A stretch of DNA of 33,494 bases, from positions 1 to 33,494 of the forward strand of contig JAFTVG010000020.1 of NCBI GenBank assembly GCA_017465885.1, given 5' to 3'. This DNA is from Clostridia bacterium. GTDB taxonomy: Bacteria; Bacillota; Clostridia; Oscillospirales; CAG-272. Every line of letters begins with the position of its first letter. The first letter of the stretch is position 1. This document shows, in pieces, positions 8,671-16,678 of the stretch. The notes beneath the pieces are model-generated. The model saw only the letters and a list, made by a program, of their open reading frames with translations, did not search any database and was not told where the DNA came from. A program made the translations under genes and the position numbers.

Positions 8671-10391
8671 GCGGTGATCTCCTCCTTATAGTCTTCAATA
8701 ACCGAATATCCTTTTTCGGTTTCCTCCACGGCGACGTCGCCGATGGCGTCAAGCGCCCACTCGTTGATCTTCTCAAAAAGGGTGGGGGCAAGCAGACCTT
8801 GCGCTCGTGCATAGAGTAAAAACCCGTCGTTTCCCTCTTCAAGCAGGATACGCACGCCCTCCTTTTGGAGGCGGTCGTCCCCTGCGTGCGGGGTGGTTTT
8901 GTTGTTGTTTTGATCCGCAGCGGCGTTTTTTTCTGTAAGAACGGTGGAAATAGGAGCGTATTGCGCCTCGCTTTGGGTAAAGGGGAAGGGTTGCTCTTCC
9001 TCCTGCTGTTCAAAGACCTCTCCAAGCCTTTTTGCCACCTGAAGGGATGCTTCCTCAATCCGTTTGACCTCCTCCTTTGAAAAGCCGCGGGAGGAGGGCT
9101 CGTATTTTTCTTCGTATTCGGGGATGGCTTCTTCCTTCTTTTTTTGAGGCGCGGGCAGATGCTCCTCGAAATAGCGCTCCAGCACCGTTCTCACGTCGCC
9201 CTGCAGAGCGGGGGTTGAGAAGCGGGAGCGGATGCCGAGGGCGGCTCTGACCTTGTTTTCGCAAAACTTCACCCCGTCGGTGGCAAAGCCGTGGGCGGTA
9301 TGCTCGGTGGTTTGCAGATAGCCGATCTCCAGCCTTTTTTTCTCGCTGTAAACGCAGACCGCTCCGTCAAAGGAGGTGCGGCTTGTTTTTTGCGGGCTTT
9401 TCTTCGGTGAAAGAAAGCGGGGGTCGCCCCGTTCTGCCATCACCCGTTCAAGATAGGACAGCGCCGCGGGGATGTGGGTGTCAAAGGCTTTTTTGTTTTC
9501 CTCGGTATAAAAGCGGCTTTTTTTGTAATCGTAGGACGACGATGCAAGAATGCCCGCCGCCCCCTGCTCCTCGCCTTTATAAAACTCGGGAAGCGAGCAG
9601 TTCTTCTGCCCCACCGCCAACAGCTCCACGGGGATCAGACTGCTTGAAAGACCGTGCATCAGGCAGTAATCGCACAGCCATTCGGCAAGATATTTGTCAA
9701 GCTTGGGGTGGTTTCGCCGATAGGCGCTCCACAGTCTTGACAGCAGGATCACCCCTGCCTTCGGGGGGATCTTGGCGGGCAGATTGATGACCTCGTAGAT
9801 AAAGAGCAGAAGGTAACTGAGATCGGTCTGAATATAGTTCTTTTCAAAAAAGCATTTGCGCCAATAGACGTAAAAGCGGAGCTGTGCCGCCGTAAGCTGA
9901 TGATATTGGGGCATAAAGGAGAAGAAGTGCACGAAGGGTGCCTCCACCGCCTTCATGGATAAAACGGTCAGGGCGTTTTTTTGAAAATTGGAGAAAAAGG
10001 AATAGTGATTGGGCCAGGGGTAGATCTCCACTCGGAAGATGGTCTTGTTTTCGTATTCGTAAATGCGCAAGGGGCTGTTAGCCATCCCGGGAATAGGCGT
10101 GCCCTCTTTGTGTATCAGCGCTTGCGCCTTGGGACCACCGTCCGAGGGGACGCATCCACCCTGTGCGCGGGAGGGGGCGGGTGAAGCGAGCGGCTTTGGC
10201 GGAACGGGAGGCTGAGGGGGAACGGGAGGATGAGGGGGAACGGGAGGCTCCTGCGGCGGGGCAGGCTGCCGAGCGCTTGGCGCAGGGGGCTTTGGTGCAC
10301 TTTCTGCTTTATTTGCAGGTCTTTTGTGTATTCCCCGCGGCATCAGACTGGCAACGTCCCAAAAGGAATCGTCGTCAAGACGGTTTTTCAT
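8655..10391 (-). CDS. TerB_N / TerB_C domain protein
   Basis: 578 residues. Residues about 30-75 form a proline-rich linker with repeated P-P-V-P-P units. Residues about 115-330 fit the TerB_N domain, with the characteristic L-R-F-Y-V-Y-W-R at 171-178. A charged linker follows (about 395-470), then a C-terminal module (about 490-575, L-L-E-E-G-N-D-G-F ... W-A-L-D-A-I-G-D) that fits TerB_C. TerB-type proteins are linked to tellurite and stress islands and, in Bacillota, occur beside DUF2791 ATPases; their biochemical role is unknown. No signal peptide or membrane helix is seen, so it is likely cytoplasmic. It is the first gene of a two-gene operon with the ATPase, with a strong promoter at 10432-10460 and a GGAGGGAG ribosome-binding site. 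Confidence 0.8.
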   Translation of the reverse strand: MKNRLDDDSFWDVASLMPRGIHKRPANKAESAPKPPAPSARQPAPPQEPPVPPHPPVPPQPPVPPKPLASPAPSRAQGGCVPSDGGPKAQALIHKEGTPIPGMANSPLRIYEYENKTIFRVEIYPWPNHYSFFSNFQKNALTVLSMKAVEAPFVHFFSFMPQYHQLTAAQLRFYVYWRKCFFEKNYIQTDLSYLLLFIYEVINLPAKIPPKAGVILLSRLWSAYRRNHPKLDKYLAEWLCDYCLMHGLSSSLIPVELLAVGQKNCSLPEFYKGEEQGAAGILASSSYDYKKSRFYTEENKKAFDTHIPAALSYLERVMAERGDPRFLSPKKSPQKTSRTSFDGAVCVYSEKKRLEIGYLQTTEHTAHGFATDGVKFCENKVRAALGIRSRFSTPALQGDVRTVLERYFEEHLPAPQKKKEEAIPEYEEKYEPSSRGFSKEEVKRIEEASLQVAKRLGEVFEQQEEEQPFPFTQSEAQYAPISTVLTEKNAAADQNNNKTTPHAGDDRLQKEGVRILLEEGNDGFLLYARAQGLLAPTLFEKINEWALDAIGDVAVEETEKGYSVIEDYKEEITAWINS

Positions 10392-10431
10392 GGCACACTC
10401 CCTCCTTTTCTCTGCTTTTTGCTATTAGATC

Positions 10432-10460
10432 ATTATATCATTAAAAAGCCCGTTCGTCAA
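10432..10460 (-). promoter_or_regulatory. Promoter of the TerB_N-ATPase operon
   Basis: On the minus strand, TTGACG (10455-10460), a 17-nt spacer and TATAAT (10432-10437). It lies in the 303-bp divergent gap (10392-10694), which also holds the sigma-factor promoter and otherwise only A/T-rich sequence. Confidence 0.8.
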
Positions 10461-10549
10461 TATTTTTCGCGCTTTTTGTAGGACTATTCCCGTGTTTTGT
10501 CGCGTTTTTCTTAAAAAAGAAGGGCAAAGGAGGCGCTTTGCGCTTTTTG

Positions 10550-10578
10550 TTGACAACGCAAATGAAATGTGCTACCAT
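10550..10578 (+). promoter_or_regulatory. Promoter of the first ECF sigma operon
   Basis: TTGACA (10550-10555), a 17-nt spacer and TACCAT (10573-10578), giving a leader of about 110 nt. A second possible start signal lies downstream: TGTAACC (10634-10640) followed by a T-rich spacer and ATAAACTTTATAG. This recalls the AAC-containing -35 of ECF promoters and could be an autoregulatory site. Confidence 0.65.
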
Positions 10579-10694
10579 AGAGAGGGGGAGACCCTTTGAA
10601 TTTCAGAAAAAATCAAAATTTTTTCAAAAAAGCTGTAACCTTTCGGTTTTTTTATAAACTTTATAGTTGAAAGGCAAATGGGAAAGGAAAAAAT

Positions 10695-11246
10695 ATGGAG
10701 GACAGACTCATCGTCAATCTCTATCTGATGCGGCAGGAGGAGGCGATCTCCCGCTCGCAGAGCAAATACGGGGCGCTTCTGCGCTCCATCGCCTACGCCG
10801 TCTTGTCCGACAGAGAGGATGCGGCGGAATGTGAAAACGACACCTACTATACGGCGTGGAACAAGATCCCGCCAGACAGACCCACGCTTCTGGGGGCGTA
10901 TCTTTCAAAGATCACCCGCTTTTTGGCGCTCAACCGCTTCACCAAAAAAAGCGCGGCAAAAAGAGTGGGGGAAACTGCCCCCTTGGAGGAGCTTTACGAG
11001 TGCATCCCCTCGCCCGACACGGTGGAATCCCATCTGGAGGAGGGGGCGCTTAAAGAGGTCATCAACGGGTTTCTTCGCTCGCTGGACAGAGAAAAGAGGT
11101 GCATTTTCATCAAGCGCTACTTCTATATGGCGTCCATTGCCGACATTGCAAAGGAGCTGGAGCTCAGTGAAAGCGGCGTGAAGGTACAGCTCTTCCGTAT
11201 GCGGGCGTCTTTAAAGGAAATTCTCTTAAAGGAGGGGCTGCTGTGA
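10695..11246 (+). CDS. ECF-type RNA polymerase sigma factor
   Basis: 183 residues. Region 2 lies at about 20-90 (K-Y-G-A-L-L-R-S-I-A-Y ... R-E-D-A-A-E-C-E-N-D-T-Y) and region 4 at about 125-180, with a helix-turn-helix S-I-A-D-I-A-K-E-L-E-L-S-E-S-G-V-K. Region 3 is absent, as expected for ECF sigmas. The D-A-x-E-C-x-N-D signature is typical of a clostridial ECF group. AAAGGA precedes the ATG. Its stop overlaps the start of the membrane protein downstream, the usual junction for a sigma/anti-sigma pair. It is paralogous to the sigma factor at 20628: MEDRLIV aligns with LEDKAIV at the N-terminus. Confidence 0.93.
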   Translation: MEDRLIVNLYLMRQEEAISRSQSKYGALLRSIAYAVLSDREDAAECENDTYYTAWNKIPPDRPTLLGAYLSKITRFLALNRFTKKSAAKRVGETAPLEELYECIPSPDTVESHLEEGALKEVINGFLRSLDREKRCIFIKRYFYMASIADIAKELELSESGVKVQLFRMRASLKEILLKEGLL

Positions 11247-11857
11247 TGGACAAGAAAGAAAAAGCCACTTACCTGCTTTACGAGCTCAACAACATTGACG
11301 ACCGCCTTTTGGAGGATGCCCTTCTTTACCCCGCCGCCAAAAGGAGGGGTAAACGCTCAGGACTGATCGCCCTTGTCTGCGCGGCGCTGATTGCCGCAAT
11401 GATCCTTCTGCCCCTTGGCGGGCTTGCCGGGCTTACTGCCTTCATCGTCGGTCTTGGCGTACAAAAGGGAGAAGATCCAAAGCCCGATGCCCCTCAGCAG
11501 GGCGGAGCGGCGGAGGATCTTTCGGAGGTGTTCACCAGCCCCGATATGGAGCTCTTCTTCAGAGATACCCCCACCCTCATCTGGCAGGAGGAGGGGAAAG
11601 AGGAATATCACGCCCTGCCTCTGACCACCGAGGAGTTTTATCGTATCGAGCGCCTGTCTGCTTCCTCTATAAAGCTCGGAGAGGAGAGAGCCGACAGCGA
11701 AAAGAGGATCTGGATCTGCGACGGCAAGGGCTTCGTCAAGACCCCCTATCTTGAAGACACTCCCGGAAACCTCTATTACGCCACCCTTTTTGACTACGAT
11801 CCCGAGATGATCCTTAGCGAAGAGCTGGAGGACTATCTTGAAAATCTGACCTCCTGA
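11246..11857 (+). CDS. Membrane anti-sigma-like protein
   Basis: 203 residues. The cytoplasmic N-terminus carries L-N-N-I-D-D-R-L-L-E-D-A (13-24), the ID-x-x-L/I-x-x-A motif seen in membrane partners of clostridial ECF sigmas, followed by a basic patch K-R-R-G-K-R (32-37). One long or two short membrane helices span about 39-73, and the rest (74-203) is acidic and probably outside. The assignment as anti-sigma rests on the overlapping TGATG junction, topology and similarity to the partner at 21185; no zinc-binding ZAS motif is seen. The ATG at 11246 is used. A GTG one codon earlier (11243) has slightly better spacing from AGGAGG and cannot be excluded. Confidence 0.75.
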   Translation: MDKKEKATYLLYELNNIDDRLLEDALLYPAAKRRGKRSGLIALVCAALIAAMILLPLGGLAGLTAFIVGLGVQKGEDPKPDAPQQGGAAEDLSEVFTSPDMELFFRDTPTLIWQEEGKEEYHALPLTTEEFYRIERLSASSIKLGEERADSEKRIWICDGKGFVKTPYLEDTPGNLYYATLFDYDPEMILSEELEDYLENLTS

Positions 11858-11901
11858 TCTTTTTCCCATTCCCCAAAAAACACCCGAAAGGAGCATTTCC
11901 C

Positions 11902-13440
11902 ATGAAAAACAAGCTTTTAAAAGGCGCATTCTGTGCCCTTACCCTCACCCTTTGCCTGCTGATGATCGTTTCCTGCTCTAAAGCTCCAGGCGATTTTGGT
12001 GAAGATTTCAACGGCTATTTTGACGGACTGAAAGACGAAGAAGGGGCGCTGAAGCAGCCTGCGGGCGATGAAGCGATCCCCGACGTTGAATACGATCAGA
12101 GCGGAAACAAGGTGCTTGCCGAAAACCCCTTCGTTTCCACCGCCACCGAGCCCACCTCCACCTTCTCGGCAGACGTGGACAGCGCCTCCTACACCTATTT
12201 CAGAAAGCTGGTCGCCGCAGGCTACTCCTTTGAGGAGCTTGCCGCCACCGCAGGAAAGAGCCTGCGCACCGAGGAGATGGTCAACTACTTCGACTATGCC
12301 TGCCCCGCACCCGCCGAAGGAATGCTCTTTGGCTACAAGGCGCAGGTCGCTCCCGCCCCTTGGAACGGTGAAAACGCTCTGCTGATGCTCACCTTGAAGA
12401 CCGAGGAGATGCAGGTGCATCAGCAAAATAATCTGGTCTTCCTCATTGACGTGTCGGGTTCGATGAGCTCACAGGATAAGCTCCCCCTTTTAAAGAAGGC
12501 GTTTGCCCATCTGGTTGACCGGTTGGACGGCGATGATCGGGTGTCCATCGTCACCTATTCGGGCAGGGAAGCGGTGATCCTGGAGGGCTGTGAGGGCTCT
12601 AAAAAGGAGATCATTTTAAACGCGGTAAACGGTCTTTCCGCATCGGGCTCCACCAACGGTCAGGCGGGGCTTCAAAAGGCGTACGAGCTTGCCGAGGAAT
12701 ACTTCATTGAAGGGGGCAACAACCGCATCTTTATGGCGTCGGACGGTGACCTGAACGTGGGCATCTCCTCCCCCGAGGAATTAAAGGACTATATTTCCCA
12801 AAAGAAGGACGCGGGCGTGTTCTTGTCGGTTTTGGGCTTTGGCACGGGCAACTACAAGGATAGCGCTATGGAAGCCCTTGCCGACAACGGAAACGGGGTA
12901 TACTACTATATCGACGGCGGGGAGGAAGCCGAAAGGATCTTCGGGCAGGACCTCTTTGCAAGCCTCTATACCGTGGCAAAGGACGTCAAGCTTCAATTGA
13001 CCTTCAATCCTGAGATCGTTGACGAATACCGTCTCATCGGCTACGAAAACCGCATTTTAAATAACGAAGACTTTATGGATGACACCAAGGACGCAGGGGA
13101 GCTGGGCGCCGGTCACAGCGTGACGGTGCTTTACGAGCTGAAGGTCAGCCTGGCAAGTGAAAGTGCCCCCTTCGGCAGTCTGGCGGTGCGCTACAAAGCT
13201 CCCGACGGCATCAAGAGTGACGAAGAATCCTTTGAGATCGGAGGAGAGCTTTACACCCTTTCGCCCGATGACGATTTCAGGCTTGCCTCCGCCGTTGCCG
13301 AGCTGTCTCTGCTTTTGAAGGACAGCGCCTACAAGGGACGGGCAACGAGAAGCCACCTGCTGGGCGTTTTGAATGAGCTTGCATTTGCAGATGAATACAA
13401 GGCTCAGTTTTTAAGAATGGCAAAGAGCCTGCTTCAATAA
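11902..13440 (+). CDS. YfbK-type von Willebrand factor A lipoprotein
   Basis: 512 residues. A lipoprotein signal peptide ends at the lipobox I-V-S-C25. Residues about 75-165 match the N-terminal module found before VWA in the YfbK family (F-S-A-D-V-D-S-A-S-Y near 88-97). The VWA domain (about 175-345) has a complete metal-ion-dependent adhesion site: D183-x-S185-x-S187, T251 and D281. The C-terminal about 350-510 is the YfbK-type tail, with R-Y-K-A-P-D and a conserved helical end. Such proteins are membrane-tethered metal-dependent binding proteins of unknown partner. It is the third gene of the sigma operon, 44 bp after the anti-sigma-like gene, with GAAAGGAG before the ATG, so it is likely under the same control. 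Confidence 0.9.
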   Translation: MKNKLLKGAFCALTLTLCLLMIVSCSKAPGDFGEDFNGYFDGLKDEEGALKQPAGDEAIPDVEYDQSGNKVLAENPFVSTATEPTSTFSADVDSASYTYFRKLVAAGYSFEELAATAGKSLRTEEMVNYFDYACPAPAEGMLFGYKAQVAPAPWNGENALLMLTLKTEEMQVHQQNNLVFLIDVSGSMSSQDKLPLLKKAFAHLVDRLDGDDRVSIVTYSGREAVILEGCEGSKKEIILNAVNGLSASGSTNGQAGLQKAYELAEEYFIEGGNNRIFMASDGDLNVGISSPEELKDYISQKKDAGVFLSVLGFGTGNYKDSAMEALADNGNGVYYYIDGGEEAERIFGQDLFASLYTVAKDVKLQLTFNPEIVDEYRLIGYENRILNNEDFMDDTKDAGELGAGHSVTVLYELKVSLASESAPFGSLAVRYKAPDGIKSDEESFEIGGELYTLSPDDDFRLASAVAELSLLLKDSAYKGRATRSHLLGVLNELAFADEYKAQFLRMAKSLLQ

Positions 13441-13472
13441 ATCGGTATTGCATATAGAAAGGAGTATCCACA

Positions 13473-14414
13473 ATGAAAAAGAAAGTATTTATTCTCATCA
13501 CCCTGATCCTTGCCGCCCTGCTTTTGGCATCCTGCGCAAAAGCAGAGATGAAGGGCGAGAACTATGACAACTACTATGGCGAGGAGCTCGCCCCCGAGAT
13601 AGGCGACAAAGAAAACGGCGCTCTTGCCGATGGGGACCTGACGGTCAACGAAGGCTCCATTCCCGGCGGACAAAAGCTCATTACCACCGTGGATATGACG
13701 GTGGAGAGCAAGGAATACGATACGCTGGTAAACGGCATCCTTGAAAAGGTGAAGGCGGCGGGGGGCTACGTTGAAAGCTCAAGCGTGCGCACGAGATCGG
13801 GGGATCTAAGATCTGCGACCTTCACGTTGCGCATCCCCGCCGACAAGCTTTCAATGATCACCGAGGCGGTGGAAGAGGGGGCAAACGTCCTTTACTACAC
13901 CGAAAAGTCGGTGGACGTGTCTTTGACCTACGCTGATCTTGAAGGACAGCTTTCCTCCCTTCGCGCCGAGCAGACGGCTTTAAACGCCATGCTTGAAAAG
14001 GCGGACACGGTTGACACCGCCATCCAAATCCAGAAGCGCCTTTCCGAGGTCAGAGGGGAGATTGAGAGCATCGAGGGTCAGCTTCGGGTGCTTGACTCCA
14101 AGATCTCCTACAGCACCTTAAATTTGAGCGTGGAGGAGGTTAAAAAGGAGACGGTCGTCCCCGAGGAGCTGACTCTGTGGGAGGAGATCAAGGAGCGCTT
14201 CTCTGAAAACGCTGAGGACACGGGGGCGTATTTAAGAGAGCTGCTGGTCTTCTTCGTTGGCGGCATCCCCACTTTGCTGTCAATTGCCGTCACGCTGCTG
14301 GTGCTTCTTGCACCGCCCGCTATTGCGGTGCTGATCATCGTTCTCGTTGTAAAAGCAGTGACGAAGAAAAAGAAAAAGGAAGCCGTGGCAAAGGACACAA
14401 CGCCCAAGAACTGA
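13473..14414 (+). CDS. DUF4349 lipoprotein
   Basis: 313 residues. The lipobox is L-A-S-C21. The outer domain (about 65-225) matches DUF4349: K-L-I-T-T-V-D-M-T-V-E-S, then G-G-Y-V-E-S-S-S, F-T-L-R-I-P-A-D-K-L, a long heptad-bearing helix about 150-195 (probable coiled coil) and a Y-S-T-L-N-L-S strand. Hydrophobic helices follow at about 252-295, then a Lys-rich cytoplasmic tail. With both a lipid anchor and membrane helices, the coiled-coil domain is held close to the membrane. It lies 32 bp after the VWA gene and is the last gene of the sigma operon. DUF4349 has no known biochemical function. Confidence 0.9.
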   Translation: MKKKVFILITLILAALLLASCAKAEMKGENYDNYYGEELAPEIGDKENGALADGDLTVNEGSIPGGQKLITTVDMTVESKEYDTLVNGILEKVKAAGGYVESSSVRTRSGDLRSATFTLRIPADKLSMITEAVEEGANVLYYTEKSVDVSLTYADLEGQLSSLRAEQTALNAMLEKADTVDTAIQIQKRLSEVRGEIESIEGQLRVLDSKISYSTLNLSVEEVKKETVVPEELTLWEEIKERFSENAEDTGAYLRELLVFFVGGIPTLLSIAVTLLVLLAPPAIAVLIIVLVVKAVTKKKKKEAVAKDTTPKN

Positions 14415-14423
14415 TATGATAAC

Positions 14424-14462
14424 AAAAAAGCATCGGATGCCATGGCATCCGATGATTTTTTA
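14424..14462. terminator. Bidirectional terminator, sigma operon / MBL gene
   Basis: A perfect 24-bp palindrome (14431-14454, CATCGGATGCCA and its complement) is flanked by an A run on the left and a T run on the right (14456-14461). It serves the plus-strand sigma operon and overlaps the 3' end of the minus-strand hydrolase. Confidence 0.9.
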
Positions 14463-15407
14463 TCCAAAAATACTGTTCAAGATCTTTTCAAAAGGAGTAG
14501 ACGGATCGCTTGACACCCGATAAAGGCTTTCACCATCGCTTTGTAAGATCACCGTGCCCTCCTTGTCGGTGCGGTAGGTGATGATGCCGCGGGAGGAATA
14601 CTTTTCAAGGGTCTCCTTGTGGGGGTGACCGTAGCTGTTGTCCTTTCCGCAGGAGATCACCGCATAATTCGGGGTGACGGCTGAGAGGAATTCCTCACTT
14701 GAAGAGGTGGAGGAGCCGTGGTGTCCCGATTTCAACACGTCCACGTCCAGCTTTTCCTTTCCAACGCGAGCAAGGATGGCTTCCTCTGCCTCCTTTTCGG
14801 CATCGCCCGTGAAGAGGAAGGAGGATTCGTAGTAGTCAAGGCGCAACACGATGCTGGCGTTGTTTAGATCGGTGTCGGCGTCCACGGGCCCTAAAATTTC
14901 AAATTTACAGCCCTCAAAAAGAGTATAGGTGGCACCCACCGAGGCGGTGATGTCCATACAGCCCTCGGCTTCAATGGCATCCACCACGTCCCGCCAGGTC
15001 TTGGAGTCTGCACCGATGTCGGGGGAGATCACGTTTTTTACCTCGAAATGCTCCAGCACCGTGTCCGCTCCGCCCACGTGATCCTCGTGGGGATGGGTTA
15101 AGATCAGATAGTCGATGTCGTCCACGCCGTAATCCTTGAGCGTCTTTACAAGATCGTCTGCACCGTCGTTTTTGCCTGCGTCGATGAGCATATGCTCACC
15201 CGTGGGACTTTTGACAAGGATGCTGTCCGCCTGTCCCACGTCAAGGAAAAAGACGCCGGGCATAGAGTCGTCGTAAACGGCGATATCCTCCATATTGAAA
15301 AAGCCGTACAGCCACAGATATCCTGCCCCTGCCAGCGCCACCAAAAAGAGCACCACTGCGGCGAGCACCTGTTTTTTATCGAATTTTTTTCTCCGTCTTC
15401 TTGCCAT
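14460..15407 (-). CDS. ComEC/Rec2-like metallo-beta-lactamase-fold hydrolase
   Basis: 315 residues. A basic N-terminus and one membrane helix (about 13-33) anchor the protein, with the catalytic domain outside. Metal ligands are H105-x-H107-x-D109-H110 (H-P-H-E-D-H), D202 in F-T-G-D-A-E, and H229/H230 in G-H-H-G-S. The N-N-A-S-I-V-L motif at 182-188 and the D-V-G-Q-A-D-S-I motif at 56-63 are typical of the ComEC-type MBL subgroup. It lacks the ComEC transport channel, so it is a stand-alone hydrolase, possibly acting on nucleic acid or phosphodiester substrates outside the membrane. Its promoter is at 15469-15497. Confidence 0.9.
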   Translation of the reverse strand: MARRRRKKFDKKQVLAAVVLFLVALAGAGYLWLYGFFNMEDIAVYDDSMPGVFFLDVGQADSILVKSPTGEHMLIDAGKNDGADDLVKTLKDYGVDDIDYLILTHPHEDHVGGADTVLEHFEVKNVISPDIGADSKTWRDVVDAIEAEGCMDITASVGATYTLFEGCKFEILGPVDADTDLNNASIVLRLDYYESSFLFTGDAEKEAEEAILARVGKEKLDVDVLKSGHHGSSTSSSEEFLSAVTPNYAVISCGKDNSYGHPHKETLEKYSSRGIITYRTDKEGTVILQSDGESLYRVSSDPSTPFEKILNSIFG

Positions 15408-15468
15408 AGCGTTTTCATCCTTCCTGCCTTTTTGCGGGCGCGCGCCCCTTCATAATCTTCTTTTCTTT

Positions 15469-15497
15469 AGTATACAGGAACTTTCCCTCTTTTTCAA
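15469..15497 (-). promoter_or_regulatory. Promoter of the MBL hydrolase gene
   Basis: On the minus strand, TTGAAA (15492-15497), a 17-nt spacer and TATACT (15469-15474). Confidence 0.75.
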
Positions 15498-15649
15498 GTC
15501 TTTTTTGTAACCGATCCTTTTCTTTTTTTACCGTTCTTTTTTCACCCTCCGTCACATAGGATAGTATCACCGATCCCCCTCGGAGAGGGCGGGGAGCATC
15601 TCTGCCGCTCCGAGTGAGGATCACCAAAAAAACGGAGGTATAAGTAACG

Positions 15650-16621
15650 ATGAATCAAGAGTATCTGCCCGAGGGGATGCTTTTAAAGAGGCAAGAAAAC
15701 GAGGAATACACCGCCACCCTGCAGGGGCTTGAGAGAGCGCAGGCGCAGGGAAAGATCCTTGAGGGCATCGCCCTTTGCTGTAACGGCAGAATGGAGCTGA
15801 CCGTGGCTTTAGGGGGCGGGGTGAGAGGACTGATCCCCAAGGAGGAAGCCACCCTCCCTCTGCCTGACAGAAAGGAAAAGGACATTGCCATTATTTCAAG
15901 AGTGGGCAAGCCGGTCTGCTTCAAGGTGGTGAGTCTGAAACGGGGGGAGGACGGCGTTCCCCTTGCCATCCTTTCAAGAAAGAGCGCGCAGGAGGAGTGC
16001 CGCAGAAATTTTCTGCTCCACCTCACCCCCGGTGACGTCCTGCCCGCCAGAGTGACCCACACAGAGCCCTTCGGGGCGTTCGTGGATATCGGATGCGGCA
16101 TCGTGTCGCTGTTGAGCATCGACTGCATATCGGTTTCCCGCATCTCCCACCCCAAGGATCGCTTTTTAGCGGGTGACTACATAAAGGTGGTTGTAAAAAA
16201 CCGTGATCCCTTAACGGGGCGCATCTACGTGACCCACAAGGAGCTGCTGGGAAGCTGGCAGCAGAACGCCGCGTGCTTTGAAACGGGGCAGACGGTGACG
16301 GGCATCGTGAGAAGCATTGAGGAGTACGGCATTTTCATCGAGCTTGCCCCCAATCTTGCGGGTCTTGCCGAATACAAGGAAGGGGCTGTGGTGGGCAAGA
16401 GGGCGGCGGTCTTCATCAAGAGCATCATTCCCGAGCGGATGAAGATCAAGCTGGTGCTTATCGACAGCTACAGCGATCCCGTCAAGCCCGAAGCCCCCCG
16501 CTATTTTCTCCCCGAGGGGCAGACCCACGTGGATCGCTGGGTCTATTCGCCAAAGGGGTGCGAAAAAAGGGTGGAAACAGTCTTTTCCACCCCCGCCCTG
16601 CAGGGTGCGGCGGGATATTGA
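15650..16621 (+). CDS. S1 RNA-binding domain protein (ribosomal S1-like)
   Basis: 323 residues holding three OB-fold S1 segments: about 33-112 (ends L-A-I-L-S-R-K), 126-202 (the clearest, A-R-V-T-H-T-E-P-F-G-A-F-V-D-I-G) and 212-285 (G-I-V-R-S-I-E-E-Y-G-I-F-I-E-L). It is shorter than ribosomal S1 of Proteobacteria but similar to the short S1-like proteins of Clostridia, which bind mRNA or modulate translation. The C-terminal about 290-323 is a family-specific tail. GGAGG lies 11 nt before the ATG. The 242-bp gap upstream shows no clear SigA promoter; it holds a CGGAG/CTCCG hairpin (about 15581-15612) and a TGTAACC motif at 15506-15512. Confidence 0.88.
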   Translation: MNQEYLPEGMLLKRQENEEYTATLQGLERAQAQGKILEGIALCCNGRMELTVALGGGVRGLIPKEEATLPLPDRKEKDIAIISRVGKPVCFKVVSLKRGEDGVPLAILSRKSAQEECRRNFLLHLTPGDVLPARVTHTEPFGAFVDIGCGIVSLLSIDCISVSRISHPKDRFLAGDYIKVVVKNRDPLTGRIYVTHKELLGSWQQNAACFETGQTVTGIVRSIEEYGIFIELAPNLAGLAEYKEGAVVGKRAAVFIKSIIPERMKIKLVLIDSYSDPVKPEAPRYFLPEGQTHVDRWVYSPKGCEKRVETVFSTPALQGAAGY

Positions 16622-16626
16622 ATAAC

Positions 16627-16668
16627 AAAGGTGACCTGCGATCGGATCGACCGCAGGTCACCTTTTCT
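16627..16668. terminator. Bidirectional terminator, S1-like gene / ybaK-like gene
   Basis: AAAGGTGACCTGCG (16627-16640) pairs fully with 16652-16665 (14 bp, 11-nt loop), followed by a T-rich stretch. It lies between the convergent stop codons at 16621 and 16679. Confidence 0.9.
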
Positions 16669-16678
16669 TTTTTGCAGG

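Noticed and set aside
7324..10391. Complete BREX system
   Set aside because: Only the BrxD-like ATPase and a TerB_N protein are present. No PglX-type methylase, PglZ-type phosphatase, PglW/PglY or helicase gene is in the window.
14460..15407. Full ComEC competence channel
   Set aside because: Only the MBL domain with one N-terminal helix is present. The multi-helix channel domain is absent, and no comEA-like gene is nearby.
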